Assembly (NCBI GenBank): GCA_011374735.1
Contig: DRPD01000159.1
Span: 1 to 9,745, forward strand
Reading direction: 5' to 3'
Source of the DNA: Thermopetrobacter sp.
GTDB taxonomy: Bacteria > Pseudomonadota > Alphaproteobacteria > Rhizobiales > Aestuariivirgaceae
Length of the DNA stretch: 9,745 nt
Shown here: positions 1-6,785 of the stretch, in pieces
How positions within the stretch are numbered: position 1 is the stretch's first letter
Layout of the letters: every line of letters begins with the position of its first letter
Translations under genes and position numbers: made by a program
Notes under the pieces: model-generated
The model's input: only the letters and a program-made list of their open reading frames with translations
The model's database searches: none
What the model was told of the DNA's origin: nothing

Positions 1-550
1 CGTCGATATAGACGATGCCGCGCTGGGCCTTCTCGACATTGTAGTCGGCGGCCTGCAACAGCTTCAGGATGATGTTCTCCACGTCCTCGCCCACATAGCC
101 GGCCTCGGTGAGCGTGGTGGCGTCGGCCATGGTGAAGGGCACGTCGAGCACCCGGGCCAGGGTCTGGGCCAGCAGCGTCTTGCCGCAGCCAGTGGGCCCG
201 ACCAGCAGGATGTTGGACTTGGCCAGCTCCACCTCGTCGTTGCCCGACGCATGCTTTAAGCGCTTGTAGTGGTTGTGCACGGCGACGGCGAGGATGCGCT
301 TGGCGTGATCCTGGCCGATGACGTATTCGTTGAGGAACTCGTAGATCTCCTGCGGGGTCGGCACGCCGTCGGCCGACTTGACCAGCGCCGCCTTGTTCTC
401 CTCGCGGATGATGTCCATGCACAGCTCGACGCATTCATCGCAGATGAACACCGTCGGGCCGGCGATCAGCTTGCGCACCTCGTGCTGGCTCTTGCCGCAG
501 AACGAACAATACAGGGTGTTCTTGCCGTCCTTGCCGGTTTCCTTGCTCAT
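1..550 (-). CDS. clpX: ClpX, ATP-dependent unfoldase of the ClpXP protease (N-terminal part, cut by window edge)
   Basis: ClpX is the AAA+ hexamer that recognises, unfolds and threads substrates into the ClpP peptidase in the cytoplasm. The window holds the start and 183 codons of a protein that is normally about 420 residues. The N-terminal zinc-binding domain has its four cysteines at C15, C18, C37 and C40. The AAA+ domain follows, with Walker A GPTGCGKT at 118-125, the substrate-gripping pore loop GYVG at 151-154, and the start of Walker B (IVYID, 179-183), where the window ends one base before the next codon is complete. The start is ATG at 550-548, preceded by AGGAG (556-560) at 5 bases. 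It lies downstream of clpP on the same strand with a 247-base gap that carries a promoter candidate, so it is probably transcribed both from clpP and on its own. Sensor and C-terminal parts lie outside the window. Confidence 0.97.
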   Translation of the reverse strand, partial: MSKETGKDGKNTLYCSFCGKSQHEVRKLIAGPTVFICDECVELCMDIIREENKAALVKSADGVPTPQEIYEFLNEYVIGQDHAKRILAVAVHNHYKRLKHASGNDEVELAKSNILLVGPTGCGKTLLAQTLARVLDVPFTMADATTLTEAGYVGEDVENIILKLLQAADYNVEKAQRGIVYID

Positions 551-616
551 GAGAACTCCTGCCGTTTGCTCCAGTTCACCGGCCGCATCGGACCCCGCCC
601 CTCTTTCGCAGGCCCC

Positions 617-645
617 AAACTAGGCCGGTGTGGTTGCCGGTTCAA
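617..645 (-). promoter_or_regulatory. Candidate sigma-70 type promoter of clpX
   Basis: On the minus strand, TTGAAC (645-640) is separated by exactly 17 bases from TAGTTT (622-617). This would start transcription near 610 and leave a leader of about 60 bases before the clpX ATG. It is the best -35/-10 pair I see in the clpP-clpX gap. The -10 box is imperfect, and the assignment rests on motif and spacing only. Confidence 0.4.
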
Positions 646-706
646 GCCCGCCTTTGGAATCCTTGTCCACCCTCTCATGGCCCCTCGCGGACATCATGCG
701 CCCGGG

Positions 707-718
707 ATGGTTAACCAT
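707..718. promoter_or_regulatory. Perfect 12-base palindrome ATGGTTAACCAT, CtrA-like operator candidate upstream of clpX
   Basis: ATGGTTAACCAT reads the same on both strands and sits between clpP and clpX, about 70 bases upstream of the putative clpX -35 box. Each strand contains TTAACCAT, a word I recall being associated with CtrA-controlled promoters in alphaproteobacteria. The classical CtrA site TTAA-N7-TTAA is not present. The palindrome is seen directly; the regulator is inferred. Confidence 0.3.
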
Positions 719-738
719 TCCTTGTCCGGCGTTCCTTT

Positions 739-772
739 TCTGGCACAGCCCGGCGGGTCTGGCACGCCGCCG
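739..772. repeat. Direct repeat TCTGGCAC x2 overlapping a small GC hairpin downstream of clpP
   Basis: TCTGGCAC occurs at 739-746 and again at 758-765, 11 bases apart. The second copy lies in the loop of a 6-bp hairpin (CGGCGG 751-756 / CCGCCG 767-772) just past the clpP stop codon. On the minus strand no T-run follows the hairpin, so it is not a canonical terminator. It could be a paired protein-binding site or an mRNA 3' structure, or it may be chance. Confidence 0.3.
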
Positions 773-797
773 TTTCGCCCCCCGGAAGAGCGCCGGC

Positions 798-1403
798 TCA
801 GCGTTTCTCGATCACCTCGTCGACCAGCCCGAAGTCCTTCGCCGCTTCCGCGGTGAGGAAGGTGTCGCGATCCAGCGCGTCCTCGATGGCCTTCAGCTTC
901 TGGCCGGTGTGCTTCACGTAGATCTGGTTGAGCCGGGCGCGCAGGTCGATGATCTCCTTCGCATGGCGCTCGATGTCCGACGCCTGGCCCTGAAAGCCGC
1001 CGGAGGGCTGGTGCACCATCACCCGCGCGTGCGGCAGGGCGTAGCGCATGCCCTTCTCGCCGGCCGCCAGCAGCAGCGAGCCCATGGAGGCCGCCTGGCC
1101 GATCACCGTGGTGGACACCGGCGGCTTGATGAACTGCATGGTGTCGTAGATCGCCAGCCCCGACGTGACCACGCCGCCGGGCGAGTTGATGTACATGGCG
1201 ATCTCCTTCTTCGGGTTCTCGGCCTCCAGGAACAGCAGCTGGGCGACGATGAGGGTGGACATGTGATCCTCGATCGGCCCGGTGATGAAGATGATGCGCT
1301 CCTTCAGCAGGCGCGAGTAGATGTCATAGGCGCGCTCGCCGCGCGCCGTCTGCTCGACCACCATCGGCACCAGGTTGGCCACCGTCTCGATCGGATCCGT
1401 CAT
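798..1403 (-). CDS. clpP: ClpP, ATP-dependent Clp protease proteolytic subunit
   Basis: This is the serine peptidase that forms the two stacked seven-subunit rings of ClpXP and ClpAP and degrades unfolded and tagged proteins in the cytoplasm. It is full length at 201 residues, the usual size. The nucleophile S106 lies in GQAASMG, with H131 in MVHQP and D180 in DRDTF completing the triad. The IEDHMS segment (45-50) and the NSPGG element (73-77), which precedes the active site, are typical. The start is ATG at 1403-1401; an in-frame TAA 9 bases upstream rules out longer starts. AAGGAG (1420-1415) sits 11 bases before the ATG, rather far. A weak promoter candidate upstream is TTTGCG (1475-1470), 17 bases, CTATCA (1452-1447). 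clpX follows on the same strand, the usual alphaproteobacterial order, while topA diverges on the other side. Confidence 0.98.
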   Translation of the reverse strand: MTDPIETVANLVPMVVEQTARGERAYDIYSRLLKERIIFITGPIEDHMSTLIVAQLLFLEAENPKKEIAMYINSPGGVVTSGLAIYDTMQFIKPPVSTTVIGQAASMGSLLLAAGEKGMRYALPHARVMVHQPSGGFQGQASDIERHAKEIIDLRARLNQIYVKHTGQKLKAIEDALDRDTFLTAEAAKDFGLVDEVIEKR

Positions 1404-1520
1404 GGCGTCTTACACTCCTTAGGGGAATCATTGCGTCGGCGACTCCTGATAGCCTGTTCGCGCGGCCGGCGCAAAGCCCCGCGCCCCAAGGGCCGGAATG
1501 GCATGCCCTGAACGGCGGGG

Positions 1521-1547
1521 TTGCCGAACGGCATGGCGCTCTATATG
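1521..1547 (+). promoter_or_regulatory. Weak promoter candidate for topA
   Basis: TTGCCG (1521-1526) and TATATG (1542-1547) stand 15 bases apart, giving a start near 1554 and a leader of about 30 bases before the topA ATG. The spacing is shorter than the preferred 17. The whole divergent clpP-topA region is only 181 bases, so a topA promoter must lie in it or inside clpP. Confidence 0.3.
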
Positions 1548-1571
1548 TCATGGGCCTGCTCAAGCCGCTTT

Positions 1572-1587
1572 GAGGTCACCATTCATG
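1572..1587 (+). promoter_or_regulatory. Ribosome binding site that fixes the topA start
   Basis: GAGGT (1572-1576) lies 8 bases before ATG at 1585-1587. This supports the start that gives MNALVIVESP, the conserved first strand of the Toprim fold. The in-frame ATG at 1498 would add 29 residues with no family similarity. Confidence 0.7.
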
Positions 1588-4128
1588 AACGCGCTGGTCA
1601 TCGTCGAATCGCCGGCCAAGGCGAAAACCATCAACAAATATCTGGGCCGGGGCTACCGGGTGCTGGCCTCCTATGGCCACGTGCGCGATCTGCCGGCCAA
1701 GGACGGCTCGGTCGATCCCGATCGCGACTTCGCCATGAAATGGCAGGTGGACGCCAAATCGGCCAAGCGCCTCAACGACATCGCCAGGGCGCTGAAGGAC
1801 GCCGATGAACTGATTCTCGCCACCGACCCGGATCGCGAGGGCGAGGCCATCTCCTGGCACGTGCTGGAAGTGCTGAAGAAGAAGGGCGCGCTGAAGGACA
1901 AGGAGGTGGCGCGCGTGGTGTTCAATGCCGTCACCCCGGCCGCGGTGCGCGCCGCCATGGAGGAACCGCGCGACATCGACCGGCGGCTGGTGGAGGCTTA
2001 TCTGGCGCGCCGGGCGCTGGACTATCTGGTCGGCTTCACCCTCTCGCCGGTGCTGTGGCGCAAGCTGCCCGGCGCGCGTTCGGCGGGGCGCGTGCAGTCG
2101 GTGGCGCTGGGATTGGTGGCGCAGCGCGAAAACGAGATCGAATCGTTCACGCCGCAGGAATACTGGAGCATCGAGGCGGCCTTGAAAAATGCCGCCGGCG
2201 ACGCCTTCACGGCGAAAGTGGCGGAGATCGACGGGCGGAAGCTGAAGAAGCTGGACATCGCCAACGAGGAGCAGGCGAAGGCCATTGAAACAGCACTGCG
2301 GGATGCCGCCTTCAGCGTCCGCAAGGTGGAATCGAAGCCGCAGCAGCGCCACCCGGCGCCGCCGTTCACCACCTCCACCTTGGAGCAGGAGGCGTCGCGC
2401 AAGCTGGGCTTCACGTCGCGCCAGACCATGCAGGTGGCGCAGAAGCTCTATGAGGGCGTGGACATCGGCGGCGAGACGGTGGGGCTCATCACCTACATGC
2501 GCACCGACGCGGTGACCGTGGCGCCGGAGGGCATCGCCCAGGCGCGCGAGGTGATCGCCAGGCGCTTCGGCGACGCCTGGCTGCCGGAGAAGCCGCGCGC
2601 CTACAAGACGAAGGCGAAGGCGGCGCAGGAGGCGCACGAGGCCATCCGCCCCACCGACGCCACCCGCCACCCGGAGGAGGTGCGCCAATACCTCTCGAAG
2701 GAGGAGGCGGCGCTGTATGAGCTGATCTGGAAGCGGGCCATCGCCGCGCAGATGTCTTCCGCCCGCTTTGAGCGCACCACGGCCGACATCGCCGCCACGG
2801 GCGCGGACGGAAAGGACTACGCCTTGCGGGCCACCGGGCAGGTGTTGCGCTTCGACGGCTTCCTGACGCTCTACCGCGAGGGGGTGGACGACAAGGAGGA
2901 CGAGGAGGACGCCAGGCGCCTGCCGCCGCTGGCCGAGGGCGAGACGGTGACGGCTCAGAAGATCGAGGCCAGGCAGCACTTCACGGAGCCGCCGCCGCGC
3001 TACACGGAGGCCTCATTGATCCGCAAGCTGGAGGAGCTGGGCATCGGCCGGCCGTCCACCTACACCGCCATTCTGACCACCCTGCGCGATCGCGAATACG
3101 TGCGCATGGAGAAGAAGCGGCTGGTGCCGGAGGGGCGCGGGCGGCTGGTGACGGCGTTTCTGGAGAGCTTCTTTCCGCGCTATGTGGAATACGACTTCAC
3201 GGCGGCGCTGGAGGAGAAGCTGGACCGCATCGCGGCCGGCGAGGAGGACTGGAAGCGGCTGTTGCGGGACTTCTGGGTGGAGTTCAAGGCGACGGTGGAG
3301 AAAACCGAAGGCCTGCGCGTCTCCGATGTGCTCGAGGCGCTCAACGACATCCTGGGGCCGCAGATCTTCCCCAGGGGCGCGGACGGCCAGCCGGATCGCG
3401 CCTGCCCGCAATGCAAGGAGGGCACGCTGTCGCTTAAGGTGGGCAAATTCGGCGCGTTCATCGGCTGCTCCAACTATCCCGACTGCAATTACACCCGCCA
3501 GCTGACCGGCAATGGCAAGGCGGAAGCGCCAGAGGCCGAAAGTCAGGACGACGTGCTGCTGGGGGAAGATCCGGACACCGGCCTGCCGGTGTATCGCCGC
3601 AGCGGGCGCTTCGGCCCCTATGTGCAGCTGGGCGAGGCGGTGAAGGGCGGGGAGAAACCCAAACGCGCCTCCATCCCCAAGGGGGTCGATCCGGCCAGTG
3701 TCGATCTCGATTACGCCCTGAAGCTGCTGGCCCTGCCGCGCGAGATCGGCAAACACCCGGAAACCGGCGAGCCGGTGCTGGCCGGTATCGGCCGCTATGG
3801 CCCCTATGTGCAGCACCGGCGCACCTACGCCAATCTGAAGTCGGCCGACGAGCTGTTCACCATCGGCATCAACCGGGCCGTCGATCTGCTGGCGCGGAAG
3901 GAACAGCGCGGCACGCGCCAGGTGCTGAAAGAGCTGGGCGAGCACCCCGAAGGCGGCGCCATGCAGGTGCTCGATGGCCGCTACGGGCCTTACGTGAAGT
4001 GGGGGCGGATCAACGCCACCCTGCCGAAGGACATCGCGCCGGAAGACGTCACGCCGCAACAGGCGGTGGAGCTGATCGCCGCCAAACAGGCCCGGAAAGG
4101 CGGCAAGCGCGGGCGCAAGGCGGGCTGA
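1585..4128 (+). CDS. topA: DNA topoisomerase I (type IA), relaxes negative supercoils
   Basis: The enzyme cuts one DNA strand through a 5'-phosphotyrosine link and passes the other strand, keeping the chromosome from becoming over-wound negatively behind RNA polymerase. It has 847 residues. The Toprim domain comes first, with E8 in VIVESP and the metal-binding D81, D83 and E85 in DPDREGE. The catalytic tyrosine is Y304 in LITYMRTD, with R306 beside it. A four-cysteine zinc finger follows (C607, C610, C628, C634). Three C-terminal repeats close the protein: GRFGPYV (675-680 region), GRYGPYV (736-742) and GRYGPYV (798-804), then a Lys/Arg-rich tail. One zinc finger plus these repeats is the alphaproteobacterial form, unlike the E. 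coli tail. It is divergent from clpP. dprA, which often precedes topA in this class, is absent, and rnr follows 136 bases downstream. Confidence 0.98.
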   Translation: MNALVIVESPAKAKTINKYLGRGYRVLASYGHVRDLPAKDGSVDPDRDFAMKWQVDAKSAKRLNDIARALKDADELILATDPDREGEAISWHVLEVLKKKGALKDKEVARVVFNAVTPAAVRAAMEEPRDIDRRLVEAYLARRALDYLVGFTLSPVLWRKLPGARSAGRVQSVALGLVAQRENEIESFTPQEYWSIEAALKNAAGDAFTAKVAEIDGRKLKKLDIANEEQAKAIETALRDAAFSVRKVESKPQQRHPAPPFTTSTLEQEASRKLGFTSRQTMQVAQKLYEGVDIGGETVGLITYMRTDAVTVAPEGIAQAREVIARRFGDAWLPEKPRAYKTKAKAAQEAHEAIRPTDATRHPEEVRQYLSKEEAALYELIWKRAIAAQMSSARFERTTADIAATGADGKDYALRATGQVLRFDGFLTLYREGVDDKEDEEDARRLPPLAEGETVTAQKIEARQHFTEPPPRYTEASLIRKLEELGIGRPSTYTAILTTLRDREYVRMEKKRLVPEGRGRLVTAFLESFFPRYVEYDFTAALEEKLDRIAAGEEDWKRLLRDFWVEFKATVEKTEGLRVSDVLEALNDILGPQIFPRGADGQPDRACPQCKEGTLSLKVGKFGAFIGCSNYPDCNYTRQLTGNGKAEAPEAESQDDVLLGEDPDTGLPVYRRSGRFGPYVQLGEAVKGGEKPKRASIPKGVDPASVDLDYALKLLALPREIGKHPETGEPVLAGIGRYGPYVQHRRTYANLKSADELFTIGINRAVDLLARKEQRGTRQVLKELGEHPEGGAMQVLDGRYGPYVKWGRINATLPKDIAPEDVTPQQAVELIAAKQARKGGKRGRKAG

Positions 4129-4134
4129 GCCCCT

Positions 4135-4150
4135 GCCGCGTGGCCGCGGC
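4135..4150 (+). other. GC-rich hairpin just after topA
   Basis: A perfect 6-bp stem (GCCGCG 4135-4140 / CGCGGC 4145-4150) with loop TGGC starts 6 bases after the topA stop. Outer arms CTGCCG and CGGCAG flank it in a second, alternative pairing. No T-run follows, so it is not a standard intrinsic terminator. It may stabilise the mRNA 3' end or slow the polymerase between topA and rnr. Confidence 0.35.
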
Positions 4151-4228
4151 GCCGGCAGCAAGCAACACCGCTTTCACGCCGCCCCTTGTAATGGTGGACG
4201 ATCCGGGCCACATACGCGGAGGCAAAGT

Positions 4229-4264
4229 CATTGATTTGAAAATATAGAAACAGAAAGAACATAC
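4229..4264 (+). promoter_or_regulatory. A/T-rich patch directly upstream of rnr
   Basis: The last 36 bases before the rnr reading frame are strikingly A-rich in an otherwise GC-rich window (TTGATTTGAAAATATAG and following). They could supply a promoter for rnr (TTGAAA at 4236-4241, TATAGA at 4243-4248, though no well-spaced pair forms) or an unstructured ribosome standby site. No strong Shine-Dalgarno sequence precedes the GTG at 4265. The base composition is seen; the role is inferred. Confidence 0.3.
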
Positions 4265-6649
4265 GTGAAAACGAAAATGACGAGGCCTGACGTGGCCAAA
4301 TCCGGCAAGACCCCTTCCCGACTTCCTTCCGAACAGGACATTCTCGACTACCTCCGCGACGCGGGCCACAAGGTGGGCAAGCGCGAGATCGCGCGGGCCT
4401 TCAACATCCGCGGCGACGACCGCATCGCCCTGAAGCGCCTGCTGAACGACATGAAGAACAAGGGTCTGCTGGACGGCGGGCGCAAGCGCATGACGCAAGC
4501 GGGCGCGTTGCCGCCGGTGACGGTGCTGGACGTGATCGGGCCGGACGATGAAGGCGAGCTGATCGCCCGGCCGTCGGTGTGGGACGAGGAGATGCAGGGC
4601 CCCGCCCCTTGCGTGCGCATTCTGGAACGCGCCGCCAAACCGGGCCGCCCGGCGCGGTTGCCGGGTGCGGGCGAGAGGGTGCTGGCGCGCATCCGCAAGC
4701 CTCGCAAGGACAGCCCCTGCCCTTACGACGCCACGGTGATGCGCCGCCTCGACAAGCGGGCGGCGGAAATCCTGGGCGTATTCAGGAAGGATACGCGGCC
4801 CGCTCCCCCTGCCGGCCTTTCCCCCGACAATTTGGGAGGCCGGGAGGGGGAACGGGCCGGCGCGACATCGAACATGCGCACGCATGTTCGATCAATGAAT
4901 GCGGGGTGGCTCGAACCCGTCGAGAAGAAGGCGCGCGGCGTCATCACGGTGCCGGCCGGCATGGACGGCGGGGCGCGGGACGGCGAGCTGGTCAGGGCCG
5001 AAATCCGCCGCCAGCGCCACCGCCAGAGCACGGCGAAGGTGACCGAACGGCTGGGCGACGTGGACGATCCGCGCAACATCTCGCTGATCGCCATTCACGA
5101 ACAGGGCATCCGCGACACCTTCCCCGACGCGGTGCTGAACGAGGCCGAAAACCTGCCGCGATGGACGCAACAGGGGCGCGAGGACATCCGCCATCTGCCG
5201 CTCATCACCATCGATCCGCCGGACGCGCGCGATCACGACGACGCGGTGTGGGCGGCGCCCGATGACGATCCGAAGAACCCCGGCGGCTTTCAGGTGATCG
5301 TGGCCATCGCCGACGTGGCGTTCTACGTCCGCCCCGGTTCAGCCATCGACGCGGAAGCGCGGCGGCGCGGCAATTCCACCTACTTTCCCGACCGGGTGGT
5401 CAACATGCTGCCCGAACGGCTGTCCACCGACCTGTGCTCGCTGAAACAGGGCGAAGACCGCCCGGCGCTGGCCTGCTTCATGACCTTCGACCAGCATGGC
5501 CGCAAAATCCGCCATCGCTTCGCGCGGGTGGTGATGCGCTCCGCCGCGTTCCTCTCCTACGAGCAGGCGCAGGCGGCCATCGACGGCCGGGCCGACGAGC
5601 AGACGGAGCCGCTGCTGGAGGCGGTGCTGAAGCCCCTGTGGGCGGCCCATGACGCGCTGATGGAGGCGCGGGCCAAACGCGGGCCGCTGGAGCTGGACAT
5701 CCCGGAGCGCAAGCTCATTCTCGACGCCACCGGGCTGATCGAGCGCGTGGTGTCGCCGGAACGGCTGGCGGCCCACAAGCTGATCGAGGAGATGATGATT
5801 CAGGCCAACGTGTGCGCCGCCGAGACGCTGGAGACAAAGGGCACGCCGTTCATCTACCGGGTGCACGACGCGCCGGCGGCGGAGAAGATCGCGGCGCTGG
5901 CCGATTTCCTGCGCACTATCGGCCTGTCCGCGCCGGTCGGCCAGGTGATGAAGCCGATGCATTTCAACCGCATTCTGGCCCGGGCGAAGGGCACGGAGTT
6001 CGAACACGTGGTCAATCAGGTGGTGCTGCGCACCCAGTCGCAGGCCGTCTATTCCACCGAAAACCTGGGCCATTTCGGGCTGAACCTGCGCCGCTACGCC
6101 CATTTCACTTCGCCCATCCGCCGCTATGCGGACACCATCGTGCACCGGGCGCTGGTGGCGGCGCTGGGGCTGGGCGACGGCGGGCTGTCGGATGAGGACA
6201 TCAAGCGCATGGAAGAGACGGCGGAGATGATCTCCGAATCGGAACGGCGCTCCATGGCGGCGGAGCGCGACACGGTGGACCGGATGATGGCGGCGCACCT
6301 GTCGGAACAGGTGGGCGCGACGTTCGCGGCGCGCATCACCGGGGTGACCCGGGCCGGGCTGTTCGTGGCGCTCCTCGAAACCGGCGCGGACGGCTTCATC
6401 CCCATCTCCTCCCTGGGCCGGGATTATTACGAGCTGGACGAGGCGCGCCACGCCCTGATCGGCCAGCGCAGCGGCGAAAGCTTCCAGCTGGGCGACGCGG
6501 TGGAGGTCAGGCTGGAGGAAGCCGCGCCGGTGGCCGGGGGCCTGCGCTTCACCCTGCTCTCTTCGGGCAAGACGATGAAGCGCGCCAAGGGCGGCAAGGG
6601 CGCGCGGCGCGGCAAATCCCCGCCGCGCCGCAAGCCCCGCCGGCGGTGA
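4265..6649 (+). CDS. rnr: Ribonuclease R, 3'-5' exoribonuclease (with an in-frame palindromic insertion)
   Basis: RNase R degrades structured RNA from its 3' end, acting in rRNA quality control and decay of structured messages. From GTG 4265 it has 794 residues. An N-terminal winged-helix region (about 24-76) comes first, then cold-shock-like RNA-binding segments. The RNB catalytic domain has the metal-binding aspartates D317, D323, D325 and D326 in IDPPDARDHDD, and the conserved HFTSPIRRYAD at 613-623. An S1 domain spans about 682-766, followed by a very basic tail (768-794). The start is uncertain: ATG 4277 and GTG 4292 are in frame, and 4292 has the best ribosome site (GAGG, 6 bases upstream), giving MAKSGKTPSRLPS. 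Residues 178-210, encoded by two back-to-back inverted repeats, look foreign to the family: the flanking text GVFRKDTR and GWLEPVEKK would join naturally without them. The downstream terminator overlaps the stop. Confidence 0.97.
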   Translation: MKTKMTRPDVAKSGKTPSRLPSEQDILDYLRDAGHKVGKREIARAFNIRGDDRIALKRLLNDMKNKGLLDGGRKRMTQAGALPPVTVLDVIGPDDEGELIARPSVWDEEMQGPAPCVRILERAAKPGRPARLPGAGERVLARIRKPRKDSPCPYDATVMRRLDKRAAEILGVFRKDTRPAPPAGLSPDNLGGREGERAGATSNMRTHVRSMNAGWLEPVEKKARGVITVPAGMDGGARDGELVRAEIRRQRHRQSTAKVTERLGDVDDPRNISLIAIHEQGIRDTFPDAVLNEAENLPRWTQQGREDIRHLPLITIDPPDARDHDDAVWAAPDDDPKNPGGFQVIVAIADVAFYVRPGSAIDAEARRRGNSTYFPDRVVNMLPERLSTDLCSLKQGEDRPALACFMTFDQHGRKIRHRFARVVMRSAAFLSYEQAQAAIDGRADEQTEPLLEAVLKPLWAAHDALMEARAKRGPLELDIPERKLILDATGLIERVVSPERLAAHKLIEEMMIQANVCAAETLETKGTPFIYRVHDAPAAEKIAALADFLRTIGLSAPVGQVMKPMHFNRILARAKGTEFEHVVNQVVLRTQSQAVYSTENLGHFGLNLRRYAHFTSPIRRYADTIVHRALVAALGLGDGGLSDEDIKRMEETAEMISESERRSMAAERDTVDRMMAAHLSEQVGATFAARITGVTRAGLFVALLETGADGFIPISSLGRDYYELDEARHALIGQRSGESFQLGDAVEVRLEEAAPVAGGLRFTLLSSGKTMKRAKGGKGARRGKSPPRRKPRRR
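4797..4892 (+). repeat. Palindromic element inside rnr: long hairpin plus perfect 26-base palindrome
   Basis: Two adjacent inverted repeats fill 96 bases of the rnr reading frame. Hairpin 1 has arms of 22 bases (4797-4818 and 4837-4858) with only two mismatches around an 18-base loop; its arms carry the words CCCCCT and AGGGGG. Hairpin 2 is perfect: ATCGAACATGCG (4867-4878), CA, CGCATGTTCGAT (4881-4892). Ninety-six is divisible by three and the frame stays open, adding about 33 Pro/Gly/Arg-rich residues between the RNA-binding part and the catalytic domain. The inverted repeats are seen directly. That they form a mobile or dispersed element is inferred from their structure, their in-frame length and their absence from the RNase R family as I know it. 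The exact insertion borders cannot be set from one copy. Confidence 0.75.
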
Positions 6650-6654
6650 TTTTT
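6620..6654 (+). terminator. Intrinsic terminator candidate overlapping the rnr stop codon
   Basis: CCGCCGCG (6620-6627) pairs with CGCCGGCGG (6638-6646) in an 8-bp stem with one bulged base and a 10-base loop. The rnr stop TGA follows at once, then TTTTT (6650-6654). The stem therefore lies within the last codons of the basic tail. The T-run is short and shifted by two bases, so termination may be partial. Confidence 0.5.
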
Positions 6655-6680
6655 CCCTGCTCGCGACGGAATGGCCGGGC

Positions 6681-6694
6681 GTCATTCGTATGAC
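6681..6694. promoter_or_regulatory. Small inverted repeat upstream of the DUF1800 gene, operator candidate
   Basis: GTCAT (6681-6685), TCGT, ATGAC (6690-6694) forms a 5-bp inverted repeat, and the ATGAC half is repeated directly afterwards (ATGACATGACA). It lies about 90 bases before the DUF1800 start, where an operator would fit. I see no well-spaced promoter with it, and 5-bp arms can arise by chance. Confidence 0.25.
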
Positions 6695-6711
6695 ATGACA
6701 CAAGGCCACAT

Positions 6712-6730
6712 GCGCGCCCGCGCTTTTATT
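6712..6730 (+). terminator. Weak terminator-like structure between rnr and the DUF1800 gene
   Basis: GCGCG (6712-6716) and CGCGC (6719-6723) form a short, tight stem (or 4 bp with a 4-base loop) followed directly by TTTTATT. It may back up the structure at the rnr stop and separate the two transcription units. The stem is too short to call with confidence. Confidence 0.3.
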
Positions 6731-6769
6731 ACGCAACACGGCCGCATTGGCGGAGCATGATGTCAGGCA

Positions 6770-6785
6770 AAGGGGTCTGGCCATG
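6770..6785 (+). promoter_or_regulatory. Ribosome binding site that fixes the DUF1800 start
   Basis: AAGGGG (6770-6775) stands 7 bases before ATG 6783-6785. This favours that ATG over an in-frame TTG at 6747, which has no comparable site and would add 12 residues. Confidence 0.65.

Noticed and set aside
630..1511. Plus-strand open frame of 293 codons across clpP
   Set aside because: It is antisense to an intact clpP with a full catalytic triad and has no recognisable domain.
1498..1584. Longer topA beginning at the in-frame ATG 1498
   Set aside because: The extra 29 residues do not resemble the family, and the ATG at 1585 has a well-placed GAGGT and begins the conserved MNALVIVESP.
4135..4150. 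Hairpin after topA as an intrinsic terminator
   Set aside because: The stem is perfect but no T-run follows on the plus strand, so it is recorded only as a hairpin.
6747..6782. TTG start 12 codons upstream for the DUF1800 gene
   Set aside because: No ribosome site precedes it, while AAGGGG stands 7 bases before ATG 6783.
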